Origin: Rhizobium sp. NXC24
Lineage (GTDB): Bacteria; Pseudomonadota; Alphaproteobacteria; Rhizobiales; Rhizobiaceae
Assembly: GCF_002944315.1 (NCBI RefSeq)
Contig: NZ_CP024314.1
Span: 868,001-932,000 of the forward strand
Direction: 5' to 3'
DNA: 64,000 bases
Below are positions 47,592-57,671 of this stretch, one piece after another; the first letter of the stretch is position 1, and the number at the start of each line of letters is the position of its first letter. The position numbers and the translations under genes are program-made. The notes under the pieces were generated by a model. It did no database searches. It saw only the letters and a program-made list of their open reading frames with translations, and had not been told where the DNA came from.

Positions 47592-47956
47592 ATGATCGCC
47601 CGAGTATTCAAAACGAGTTGGTTCGGCAAGGCCGCGCGCAAAGCCCATATTTCGGATACCGAGCTTCTAAAGGCGATCAAACAAGTTGCCGAAGGCAAGG
47701 TCGATGATCTCGGAGGCGGTGTTTTCAAAAAGCGGTTGAACGACAATATGCATCGCTCGATCATATTGGCAAACGCTGGACGTTTTGGGTCTACGAATAT
47801 CTGTTCGCGAAACAGGATCGAGCAAACATCGAAAACGATGAATTGCTCAAATTTCGGAAGCTCGCCAAATCATATGCCAGCCTTTCCGAAGAGCAGCTTC
47901 AGCGTTTGGTGGAAATCGGACATTTTGTGGAGATCGGCAATGACAAAAACACGTAA
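47592..47956 (+). pseudogene. RelE/HigB-type toxin, frameshifted
   Basis: The first about 64 codons (MIARVFKTSWFGKAARKAHI... to ILANAGRF) read as a RelE/HigB-like toxin. The conserved continuation WVYEYLFAKQDRANIENDE...FVEIGNDKNT is present but in another frame. The break is at TTTT (47783-47786): one more T would restore CGT TTT TGG GTC and an intact protein of about 121 residues ending at 47956, 17 bp inside the antitoxin gene. The start could be ATG 47592 or GTG 47577. The alternative is programmed slippage or a sequencing error in the T-run. Confidence 0.75.
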
Positions 47957-48263
47957 ATACAAAAGTGATGCCTTTGAGGCGATCCACACTTCCGCCGAAG
48001 CCCTCTACAAGGTTGGCGCGATTGACAAGGAAACATTGCGCTCCTTTGACGAGGATTGCCTTGCTGTTCCGCCAGCGCTCGAGCCGGCAGATATCAAAGC
48101 GCTACGCGAACAAAATCACGTCAGCCAACCGGTTTTCGCGCGCTATCTCAATACTAGCGAGTCGACCGTGCAGAAATGGGAAAGCGGCACCAAACGGCCG
48201 AGCGGTATGGCGCTGAAACTGCTGGCGATCGTGCAGAAACACGGCCTTGAGGTCCTGAGCTAA
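47940..48263 (+). CDS. HigA-type antitoxin, XRE family
   Basis: A 107-residue DNA-binding antitoxin. The C-terminal helix-turn-helix is IKALREQNHVSQPVFARYL followed by NTSESTVQKWESGTKRPSG (about 55-90). It would neutralise the toxin and repress the module. Its start overlaps the end of the original toxin frame. Because of the toxin frameshift, the reading frame is now open from the toxin start through the antitoxin stop. It overlaps the convergent pcaB stop by 4 bp. Confidence 0.82.
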   Translation: MTKTRKYKSDAFEAIHTSAEALYKVGAIDKETLRSFDEDCLAVPPALEPADIKALREQNHVSQPVFARYLNTSESTVQKWESGTKRPSGMALKLLAIVQKHGLEVLS

Positions 48264-49309
48264 GCAGCCGCTCCCAATCGCCTCACGTTGCTGATCAGCT
48301 CCCGCGCCAATCGCAGCGACGCGGCCGTCGCCATCGCCATCGGCGGCAATAGCAGCCATTCGAGCGTCCAGGCGGCGCCCGAGCGTTCCTGCTCGTGCAC
48401 GAGGGATTGATGGATGCCGGAAAGCTGAACGGCGTTGAAGCGGGCAAGCGATACGAGGACTTCGGCGGCGACCGGGTTCTGCTTGTGCGGCATGGCGGAA
48501 GAGCCGCCACCGCCGGCGAGCTCGATTTCGTCGCCGGCCTGTGCAAGGAGGGCGATATCCTGGCCGATCTTGCCGAGGCTGCCCGAAATCAGCGAGAACA
48601 GACCGGCGAGTTCAGCAACCCTTGCCCGCTGGCTCTGCCATTGCGGCTCGTCAGTGAGGTCAAGCTCCTGTGCCAGCGACGCTCGAACGTCCGCAGCTTT
48701 GGATCCGAGCTTGTCCAGCGTGCCGACCGCGCCGCCGAATTGGATTGGAAAGGTCTCCTGCGTCAGCCGATCGCGATATTTGTCCAGCGGATCGCGCCAG
48801 GCGCGCAGGCGGTCAGAGACAGTAATCGGAATAGCGGCCTGCATCCGGGTATGGCCCATCAGGCGGTTCGAACCATGCTGCTTGTCGAGTTTTTCAAGCG
48901 CCGCCGCAACGGCGAAGAGACGGCCGGCGAGCAGAAAGGCTACCGCCTTCAGACGGATCATCAAGCTGCTGTCGATGACATCCTGGCTGGTAGCGCCGAA
49001 ATGCACATGCTGCCCGGCTTCGTCGCCGACTGCCTTGCGCAATTGCTTGATAAGATCCGGAACGACGACGCCATCCGTCGCCGTCGCGGATTTGAGGCTG
49101 AAAATATCGAGCTGGAAACTGGTAGAGATCTCGGCAATCCGCTGCGCCGCCTCCTGCGGGACGATACCGTGCCGCGCCTCGGCTTTCGCGAGCGCCGCCT
49201 CAAAGGTAAGCATTGCCCGGATATCGGCTTCCGCCGAAAAGTAAGCGGAGACCTCCTCATCGCCGAGGAGGCCGGAGAGGAACGGGTGATCGAAGGCGGA
49301 AATACTCAT
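48260..49309 (-). CDS. pcaB: 3-carboxy-cis,cis-muconate cycloisomerase
   Basis: A 349-residue enzyme of the fumarase/aspartase superfamily that lactonises 3-carboxymuconate, the ring-cleavage product of protocatechuate, in the cytosol. The superfamily signature is GGGGSSAMPHKQNPVAAEV (about 264-282), with HFGATSQDVIDSS and GHTRMQAAIPI earlier. It is somewhat shorter than many PcaB (about 350-450). It is the last gene of the pcaDCHGB operon and 3 bp after pcaG. Confidence 0.92.
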   Translation of the reverse strand: MSISAFDHPFLSGLLGDEEVSAYFSAEADIRAMLTFEAALAKAEARHGIVPQEAAQRIAEISTSFQLDIFSLKSATATDGVVVPDLIKQLRKAVGDEAGQHVHFGATSQDVIDSSLMIRLKAVAFLLAGRLFAVAAALEKLDKQHGSNRLMGHTRMQAAIPITVSDRLRAWRDPLDKYRDRLTQETFPIQFGGAVGTLDKLGSKAADVRASLAQELDLTDEPQWQSQRARVAELAGLFSLISGSLGKIGQDIALLAQAGDEIELAGGGGSSAMPHKQNPVAAEVLVSLARFNAVQLSGIHQSLVHEQERSGAAWTLEWLLLPPMAMATAASLRLARELISNVRRLGAAA

Positions 49310-49312
49310 GGC

Positions 49313-49927
49313 CTATATATCGAGGAAAACTGTTTCCTTGTCGCCCTGCAAATGCACGTCGAACGTATAGACCGATCCTTCCTTGCGGGCGATCAGGGTG
49401 GCGACGCGGTCGCGATGTTCGATGCGGGCAAGCAGGGGATCCTCCGCATTGGCCTCGGCCTCATCCGGAAAATACATGCGCGTATGCAATCCGATATTGA
49501 TGCCACGTGCGACGATCCAGAGGGTGATATGCGGCGCCATCCGGCGTCCGTCCTTATAAGGAACGCGACCGGGCTTCACGGTTTCGAAGCGGAAAACGCC
49601 GTCTTCGGCGCTGGTCGGGCAGCGGCCCCAACCGGTGAAGTTCGGATCGGCCGTGCCGCGCATTTCAGCAGGGCTGTTATAGAGACCGGCACTGTCTGCC
49701 TGCCAGATCTCGACGACGGCATCCTTCACCGGCACACCGGCACCGTCTAGAATCCGGCCCTTGAGCGTGATGCGCTCTCCAAGCGTCTTGTCGTTGACCA
49801 TGGATATGCCGAGGTCGGTGTCGTAGATACCACCGATCTCGCAATAGTTCGGCGTGAGGCCGATATGGACATAGGGACCGGCCGTCTGCGACGGCGTCTC
49901 CTTGAGGTAGCCGATTTGCTGCACCAT
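49313..49927 (-). CDS. pcaG: Protocatechuate 3,4-dioxygenase alpha subunit
   Basis: A 204-residue subunit of the iron-dependent intradiol dioxygenase that cleaves protocatechuate. It has GPYVHIGLTPNYCEIGGIYD and the fold motif LKGRILDGAGVPVKDAVVEIWQAD, then WGRCPTSAEDGVFRFETVKPG. The alpha subunit lacks the full iron-ligand set. It starts at ATG 49927, overlapping the pcaH stop by one base. Confidence 0.94.
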   Translation of the reverse strand: MVQQIGYLKETPSQTAGPYVHIGLTPNYCEIGGIYDTDLGISMVNDKTLGERITLKGRILDGAGVPVKDAVVEIWQADSAGLYNSPAEMRGTADPNFTGWGRCPTSAEDGVFRFETVKPGRVPYKDGRRMAPHITLWIVARGINIGLHTRMYFPDEAEANAEDPLLARIEHRDRVATLIARKEGSVYTFDVHLQGDKETVFLDI

Positions 49928-50676
49928 CAGTTTCCCTCCAGCCGGTTTTCGAACAGGGTCGAGCGGCGGCCACGCAGTACGATATCGAATTTATAGGCGC
50001 GCGCATCCATCGGAATGGTGTTGCCCCAGTCAAGCGGAGCGATCAGTTGCTCGATAGCCGCCTTGTCAGGGATCGTGCCCACGATCGGACATTTCCAGAT
50101 CATCGGGTCACCCTCGAAATACATCTGCGTGATCAGCCGCTGCGCAAAGCCGTGACCGAAGATTGAGAAATGAATATGCGCCGGCCGCCAGTCATTAACG
50201 CCGTTCGGCCAGGGGTAGGCCCCCGGCCGTACCGTTCGGAAGGCATAATGGCCCTCCTCGTCGGTGATGGCGCGGCCGCAGCCGCCGAAATTCGGATCGA
50301 TAGCGGCAAGGTAGGTCTCTTTCTTGTGGCGATAACGCCCACCGGCATTGGCCTGCCAGAATTCCACCAGAACGCCAGGAACCGGCCGGCCCCGCTCATC
50401 CAGCACGCGGCCATGCACGATAATGCGCTCCCCGATCGCGCTTTCGCCCGGCTTGGCGAAGTTATGGATCAGGTCGTTGTCCAGTTCGCCGAGGATAGAA
50501 TGCCCAAATACCGGCCCGGTGATTTCGGAGATCGTTCCATCCAGTGAGAGGAGCGCCCGCTGCGGCGAGCGCAGAACCGAGGTCTTGTAGCCGGGTGTAA
50601 AGGCCGGTGGATGCCAGGCACGGTCGCGGGCGAAAAAAGCGCCGGTCTCCGGTTTGCTATTGGTTTTGTCGGACAT
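49927..50676 (-). CDS. pcaH: Protocatechuate 3,4-dioxygenase beta subunit
   Basis: A 249-residue catalytic subunit carrying the non-haem Fe(III). Ligand segments are [14 protein letters not shown] (Tyr), [22 protein letters not shown] (Tyr, His, His). The N-terminal part has [18 protein letters not shown] and the intradiol core [20 protein letters not shown]. It is followed directly by pcaG and preceded by pcaC with a 12-bp gap. Confidence 0.95.
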   Translation of the reverse strand: MSDKTNSKPETGAFFARDRAWHPPAFTPGYKTSVLRSPQRALLSLDGTISEITGPVFGHSILGELDNDLIHNFAKPGESAIGERIIVHGRVLDERGRPVPGVLVEFWQANAGGRYRHKKETYLAAIDPNFGGCGRAITDEEGHYAFRTVRPGAYPWPNGVNDWRPAHIHFSIFGHGFAQRLITQMYFEGDPMIWKCPIVGTIPDKAAIEQLIAPLDWGNTIPMDARAYKFDIVLRGRRSTLFENRLEGN

Positions 50677-50688
50677 GTCTGCCTCGTT

Positions 50689-51084
50689 TCAGGCCGCTTT
50701 CTCGGCGTCCATCTGTTCGAAAACCTGCTTGGCGATCTTGATCGCGTGATTGGCAGCCGGCACGCCGGCATAGATCGCCACATGCAACAATGCTTCGCAG
50801 ACGTCGTCGCGCGTCGCGCCGGTGTTGCTCGTGGCGCGAACATGCATCGCTACCTCTTCATCCTGACCCAGCGCTGCCAAAAGTGCGATCGTCACGATCG
50901 AGCGCTCACGCTTGCTGAGCGTCGGGCGCGACCAAACGTGCCCCCAGGCGGCCTCCGTGATCAGGTCCTGGAATGGCCGGTCGAAATCCGTCGATCCCGA
51001 CTGGGCGCGGTCGACATGGCTGTCGCCAAGAACGGCGCGCCGCGTCGCCATGCCCTGAAGGTAGCGCTCGGAGGGGTCATTCAT
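50689..51084 (-). CDS. pcaC: 4-carboxymuconolactone decarboxylase
   Basis: A 131-residue CMD-family enzyme. EAAWGHVWSRPTLSKRERS and MHVRATSNTGATRDDVCEAL (about 80-100) are the family core, with the conserved His and Glu. It decarboxylates 4-carboxymuconolactone to the enol-lactone. The start is ATG 51084, overlapping the pcaD stop in ATGA, which rules out the longer frame. Confidence 0.93.
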   Translation of the reverse strand: MNDPSERYLQGMATRRAVLGDSHVDRAQSGSTDFDRPFQDLITEAAWGHVWSRPTLSKRERSIVTIALLAALGQDEEVAMHVRATSNTGATRDDVCEALLHVAIYAGVPAANHAIKIAKQVFEQMDAEKAA

Positions 51085-51890
51085 GGGCCTTTTTCTCCAT
51101 GCAAGGCAAAATCGATGAAAGCGCGGATGACCGCGGTCAGGGCCTCGGGTTGCTCGATACAAGGGATGTGCCCTGCGTCCTTGATGACTTCGTAACGCGC
51201 ATTCGGAATGAGCTTGGCGGTCGACAGCACTAGTTCCGGCGGCGTCGAACCGTCTTGATCGCCGACGATGCAGATGGTCGGCACTGCAATCCTTTTCGCC
51301 GCTTCGGTGAAATCGGCATCACGAAGAGCGGCGCAAGTGGCGACATAACCTTCCACCGGCTGGCGGATCAGCATGTTGCGATAACCGCCGAAAGCAGTGT
51401 TCTCGGGACGTCGAAAAGCGGGCGTGAACCAGAGTTCGAGCACGCCGTCGGCAATCGACTCGATGCCCTCGGCCTCGACCCTGGCGATGCGGTTGTTCCA
51501 ACTCTCGACCGTACCGATCTTATGTGCCGTATCGCAAAGGATCAGCGCCCGCACCAAATCCGGCCGCCGCTGATAGAGCGATTGCGCAATCAGACCGCCG
51601 ACCGAGAGGCCGCAGATAACGGCATCTTTCACCGCGAGCAGATCGAGCAGCCCTGCGAGATCGGTGGCGTGATCCTCCATCGTGTAGGGCATCTGGCCAA
51701 GATCGGACAGGCCATGGCCGCGTTTGTCATAGAGAACGATGGCAAAATCGCCTGCGAGCCGAACGATCACATCACGCCAGATCCGGAAATCCGTGCCGAG
51801 CGAATTGGCAAAGACAAGCACTGGCTTATCGCCGGCAGCGCCGATGATCTGATAGTGGATCGTGACATCATTGATACGGGCGAACTGCAC
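51081..51890 (-). CDS. pcaD: 3-oxoadipate enol-lactonase
   Basis: A 269-residue alpha/beta hydrolase. The nucleophile elbow is CGLSVGGLIAQ (about 94-104, Ser), the oxyanion region FANSLGTDFRIWRD, and the catalytic Asp/His lie in IVGDQDGSTPP and DAGHIPCIEQPE. It hydrolyses the enol-lactone to 3-oxoadipate. It is first in pcaDCHGB and divergent from pcaQ across 85 bp with a PcaQ box. Confidence 0.93.
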   Translation of the reverse strand: MQFARINDVTIHYQIIGAAGDKPVLVFANSLGTDFRIWRDVIVRLAGDFAIVLYDKRGHGLSDLGQMPYTMEDHATDLAGLLDLLAVKDAVICGLSVGGLIAQSLYQRRPDLVRALILCDTAHKIGTVESWNNRIARVEAEGIESIADGVLELWFTPAFRRPENTAFGGYRNMLIRQPVEGYVATCAALRDADFTEAAKRIAVPTICIVGDQDGSTPPELVLSTAKLIPNARYEVIKDAGHIPCIEQPEALTAVIRAFIDFALHGEKGP

Positions 51891-51961
51891 TGGAAATCTC
51901 CTCTAACAACGAGATTGGAGGTTTAATCTGGTTAGGTAAAATGATATTTCTTGGCTTTTCA

Positions 51962-51977
51962 ATAACCTATGAGTTAT
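51962..51977. promoter_or_regulatory. PcaQ box between pcaD and pcaQ
   Basis: ATAACCTATGAGTTAT follows the described PcaQ pattern ATAACC-N4-GGTTAA with two or three differences in the right half. It is 72 bp upstream of pcaD and its right end overlaps the ATG of pcaQ, so binding could also shut off pcaQ itself. Confidence 0.65.
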
Positions 51978-52911
51978 GAAAACCATGATCGACTCCCGCG
52001 TCAAATTCCGCCATCTCCAGACCTTTGTCGAGGTCGCGCGCCAGAAAAGCGTGATCAAGGCGGCCGAACTCCTGCATGTCAGCCAGCCCGCGGTGACCAA
52101 GACTATCCGCGAGCTGGAGGAGGCGCTGGGCGTCGCGGTTTTCGAGCGTGACGGGCGCGGCATCAAGATTACCCGTTACGGCGAAGTCTTCCTGCGCCAT
52201 GCCGGGGCGGCGCTGACTGCGCTCAGACAGGGATTCGACTCCATTTCGCAGGAGCGCTCCGGCGAAGCGCCGCCGATCCGGATCGGTGCCTTGCCTACGG
52301 TCTCCACGCGGATCATGCCGCGGGCGATGGAGTTATTCCTGAAGGAGGAAACCTGGAGCCGCATCAAGATCGTCACCGGCGAAAACGCGGTGCTGCTGGA
52401 GCAACTCCGTGTCGGCGATCTCGATCTCGTCGTCGGCCGCCTGGCCGGTCCCGACAAGATGGCCGGCTTTTCCTTTGAGCATCTTTATTCCGAGCAGGTC
52501 GTCTTCGTGGTGCGGGCAGGGCACCCGCTGCTGGCGGTGAAACAATCGCTGTTTTCCAATCTCGGCAAATACACGGTCTTGATGCCGACGCGCGGCTCGA
52601 TCATACGTCCCTTCGTCGAGAGTTTCTTGATCGCCAACGGCGTTGCCAGCCTGCCGAACCAGATCGAGACGGTATCGGATTCCTTCGGCCGCGCCTTTGT
52701 GCGATCGAGCGACGCCATCTGGATCATCTCCACCGGCGTCGTCGCCAGCGATGTCGAGGACGGTCTGCTCAGCCTGCTGCCGATCGATACCAGCGAGACC
52801 AGAGGCCCCGTCGGCCTCACCATGCGCACCGACGCCATCCCCACCATGCCGCTATCGATCCTGATGCAGACGATACGGGAAGCGGCGGCCGAGGTGGCAA
52901 AGAAGAGCTAG
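51976..52911 (+). CDS. pcaQ: LysR-type regulator of pcaDCHGB
   Basis: A 311-residue LysR-family protein. The helix-turn-helix region is FRHLQTFVEVARQKSVIKAA and LLHVSQPAVTKTIRELEEAL (about 10-50), followed by the two-lobed inducer domain (FVVRAGHPLLAVKQS). It activates the divergent pca operon with beta-carboxymuconate pathway intermediates in rhizobia. The first ATG (51976) lies in the operator; the ATG three codons later (51985) is an alternative start. It ends 6 bp before the convergent pobA stop. Confidence 0.92.
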   Translation: MKTMIDSRVKFRHLQTFVEVARQKSVIKAAELLHVSQPAVTKTIRELEEALGVAVFERDGRGIKITRYGEVFLRHAGAALTALRQGFDSISQERSGEAPPIRIGALPTVSTRIMPRAMELFLKEETWSRIKIVTGENAVLLEQLRVGDLDLVVGRLAGPDKMAGFSFEHLYSEQVVFVVRAGHPLLAVKQSLFSNLGKYTVLMPTRGSIIRPFVESFLIANGVASLPNQIETVSDSFGRAFVRSSDAIWIISTGVVASDVEDGLLSLLPIDTSETRGPVGLTMRTDAIPTMPLSILMQTIREAAAEVAKKS

Positions 52912-52917
52912 GCCGTC

Positions 52918-55092
<2,175 letters not shown>

Positions 55093-55152
55093 GCAAGGCA
55101 ATCGAAAATCGGAGTCCAATCACCCGCCCTCGTGCTTCGAGGGACGTGAAGG

Positions 55153-55908
55153 CTAACGCAGAACCAGCCGCAGCATCTTCTGCGTTTCCCGCAGCAGCGG
55201 CAGATAGCGCTCCGCCATCTCGGCAGCGGCAACATAGGCCGCCGGCGCGCCGATATTGATTGCCGCAACCGTCTGGCCGCGATCGTTCTCCACGGGAACG
55301 GCAATGGAGCAGAGGCCGATTTCCAGCTCCTGGTCAATGACGGCATAGCCCTGAGCCCGTACTTGGCGAAACTCGGCCATCAACACTTCCGGATCTGTTT
55401 TCGTATTCGGCGTATTGGCCTTGATCTCCGTGCGGGCAAGCACGGCGCGCGCCTCATTTTCCGGCAAGGCGCCGAGCAAGACGCGGCCCATGGAGGCGCA
55501 ATAGGCGGGCAGGCGGCTGCCGGGTGTGAGGTTGATCGACATCACCCGGCGTTGTGAGGCGCGGGCGATATAGACGATTTCTGTGCCGTCCAGCACCGAA
55601 GCGGAAGCGTTGTGACCGGCGCGCTCTGAAAGTTGATCGAGATAGGGCTGGATGATCGTCGGAAGCGGCGTCGCCGAAAGATAGGCATGGCCGAGCCGCA
55701 GGATTTTCGGCGTCAGCGCGAAGAATTTTCCGTCGTAGTCGGCATAACCAAGTTCGGCGAGCGTCAGCAGCGAGCGGCGCACCGTTGCGCGATCGAGTCC
55801 GGTTAGCTTCGACGCCTCGGCGATCGATAGTCTCTGGCGCGTCTCGCCGAAGGCTTCGATTGTTTTCAATCCTTTGGCAAAGCCGCTTACGAAATCAGTT
55901 TCACGCAT
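55153..55908 (-). CDS. pcaR: IclR-type regulator of pcaIJF
   Basis: A 251-residue IclR-family protein. The winged helix comprises LSIAEASKLTGLDRATVRRSLLTL (positions 23-46), and the effector domain has ISCC-like core elements in VVYIARAS and LGALPENEARAVL. PcaR proteins respond to 3-oxoadipate and control pcaIJF. It is divergent from pcaI across 130 bp, with nested inverted repeats in between. Confidence 0.88.
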   Translation of the reverse strand: MRETDFVSGFAKGLKTIEAFGETRQRLSIAEASKLTGLDRATVRRSLLTLAELGYADYDGKFFALTPKILRLGHAYLSATPLPTIIQPYLDQLSERAGHNASASVLDGTEIVYIARASQRRVMSINLTPGSRLPAYCASMGRVLLGALPENEARAVLARTEIKANTPNTKTDPEVLMAEFRQVRAQGYAVIDQELEIGLCSIAVPVENDRGQTVAAINIGAPAAYVAAAEMAERYLPLLRETQKMLRLVLR

Positions 55909-55929
55909 AGTCTTCCTCCAGGTAAAAGC

Positions 55930-55979
55930 ATTTTGTGCGATATATGAACAAAAGTCAAATAACGCACAAAATATTTGAC
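55930..55979. promoter_or_regulatory. PcaR operator candidate, nested inverted repeats
   Basis: ATTTTGTGCG (55930-55939) and CGCACAAAAT (55963-55972) form a perfect 10-base inverted repeat with centres 33 bp apart. Inside and to the right lies a second one, GTCAAAT (55954-55960) and ATTTGAC (55973-55979). They sit between pcaR and pcaI. Confidence 0.55.
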
Positions 55980-56038
55980 GTCGGTCACCTGGAGGCGCTT
56001 ATTGACGCCCATACCACATGACTATTTTGGGAGGCCTC

Positions 56039-56890
56039 ATGGCGAAGATCGTATCGCTTTCGGAAGCGGTGGCGGAAAATGTGCGGGATGGGGATACCGT
56101 CGCCATGGAAGGGTTTACCCATCTCATCCCCTATGCCGCCGGGCACGAGGTCATCCGGCAGGGGAAGAAGGATCTTTACCTGATCCGCATGACGCCGGAC
56201 ATCCTCTACGACCAGTTGATCGGCGTCGGTGCCGCGCGCGGCATGAAATTTTCCTGGGGCGGCAATCCCGGCGTCGGCTCGCTGCATCGCTTCCGCGACG
56301 CCGTCGAGAACCAGTGGCCGCGGCCGTTGGAGATCGAGGAACATTCGCATGCGGCCATGGCAAACGCCTATGAGGCGGGGGCGGCGAACCTGCCCTTCGC
56401 CATGCTGCGCGGCTATATCGGCGCCGACCTGCCGAAGGTCAATCCGAACATCAAAAGCGTGACTTGCCCGTTCACCGGCGAAGTGCTGGCCGCCGTTCCC
56501 GCGATCCGGCCGGATGTCACGATCATCCACGCGCTGCGTGCCGACCGGAAGGGCAATGTCTTGCTCGAAGGCATCGTCGGCGTGCAGAAGGAGGCGGTGC
56601 TTGCTGCCAGACGGTCGATCGTCACGGTCGAGGAGATCGTCGACGAACTGAACCCGCCATCGCCGAATTCCGTCGTGCTGCCGACCTGGGCGGTAACCTC
56701 GGTTGCGCATGTGCCGGGCGGCGCCTTCCCCTCCTATGCGCAGGGTTATTATGCGCGCTCGAACGCCTTCTACATTGCTTGGGACGAAATCGCCCGCGAC
56801 CGTGACAGCTTCCAGGCCTGGATCAGGGAGAATGTCATGGAAGCCAGGCCGGAAGATTTCGCCAAATATGCAAAAAAGAACGCAGCGTGA
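56039..56890 (+). CDS. pcaI: 3-oxoadipate CoA-transferase subunit A
   Basis: A 283-residue subunit of the succinyl-CoA:3-oxoadipate transferase. Family segments are VRDGDTVAMEGFTHLIPYAA, SFSWGGNPGVGSLHRF-like sequence near 75, and HALRADRKGNVLLEGIVG. ATG 56039 with GGGAGGC was chosen over an in-frame ATG seven codons earlier. It is the first gene of pcaIJF. Confidence 0.92.
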   Translation: MAKIVSLSEAVAENVRDGDTVAMEGFTHLIPYAAGHEVIRQGKKDLYLIRMTPDILYDQLIGVGAARGMKFSWGGNPGVGSLHRFRDAVENQWPRPLEIEEHSHAAMANAYEAGAANLPFAMLRGYIGADLPKVNPNIKSVTCPFTGEVLAAVPAIRPDVTIIHALRADRKGNVLLEGIVGVQKEAVLAARRSIVTVEEIVDELNPPSPNSVVLPTWAVTSVAHVPGGAFPSYAQGYYARSNAFYIAWDEIARDRDSFQAWIRENVMEARPEDFAKYAKKNAA

Positions 56891-56900
56891 GGAGGCGGAG

Positions 56901-57671
56901 ATGACCGATTTTACCCCCACGGAAATGATGACCATCGCCGCGGCGCGTGCACTCACCAATGATGACGTCTGCTTCGTCGGCATCGGCGCGCCATCGGCCG
57001 CATGCAACGTTGCTCGACTGACACATGCGCCCGACATTACGCTTATCTATGAAAGCGGAACCGTCGGCACCAAGCCGGATGTGCTGCCGCTCTCGATCGG
57101 CGACGGCGAGCTTTGCGATACCGCGCTCTTCACGGTCTCGGTGCCGGAGATGTTCCGTTACTGGTTGCAAGGCGGGCGGGTTACGACGGGCTTTCTCGGC
57201 GGCGCGCAGATCGACCGGTTTGCCAATCTGAATACCACGGTCGTCGGCCCTTATGATCATCCGAAGGTTCGCCTGCCGGGCGGCGGCGGCGCGCCGGAAA
57301 TCGCCAGCAATTGCGGCCAGATCTTCATCACCATGGCGCTTTCCAAGCGTGGCTTCGTCGAAAAGCTGCCCTTCATCACCTCGATGGGCCACGGTGAAGG
57401 CGGCAACCATCGCGAACGGCTTGGCATGAAGACGAAAGGCCCGACTCGCGTTATCACCGATCTCTGCATTCTCGAGCCGGATCCGGTGACCAAGGAGTTG
57501 ACCGTCGTGTCGATCCACAAGGGTGTCACCCGTGAGCAGATATCGGAGAATTGCGGCTGGGCGATCAAGTTTGCCGACGAGGTGATCGAGACGCCGGCGC
57601 CCACCGAAACCGAACTCTGCGTTCTGCGCGATATCAACGCACGCACCAAGAAAGCACATGAGGCAGCCTGA
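56901..57671 (+). CDS. pcaJ: 3-oxoadipate CoA-transferase subunit B
   Basis: A 256-residue subunit. It begins TDFTPTEMMTIAAARAL and carries YESGTVGTKPD with the catalytic Glu (about residue 51) and PGGGGAPEIASNCGQIFI. The start is ATG 56901 after AGGAGGCGG, 10 bp after pcaI. It forms the active enzyme with PcaI. Confidence 0.92.
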   Translation: MTDFTPTEMMTIAAARALTNDDVCFVGIGAPSAACNVARLTHAPDITLIYESGTVGTKPDVLPLSIGDGELCDTALFTVSVPEMFRYWLQGGRVTTGFLGGAQIDRFANLNTTVVGPYDHPKVRLPGGGGAPEIASNCGQIFITMALSKRGFVEKLPFITSMGHGEGGNHRERLGMKTKGPTRVITDLCILEPDPVTKELTVVSIHKGVTREQISENCGWAIKFADEVIETPAPTETELCVLRDINARTKKAHEAA

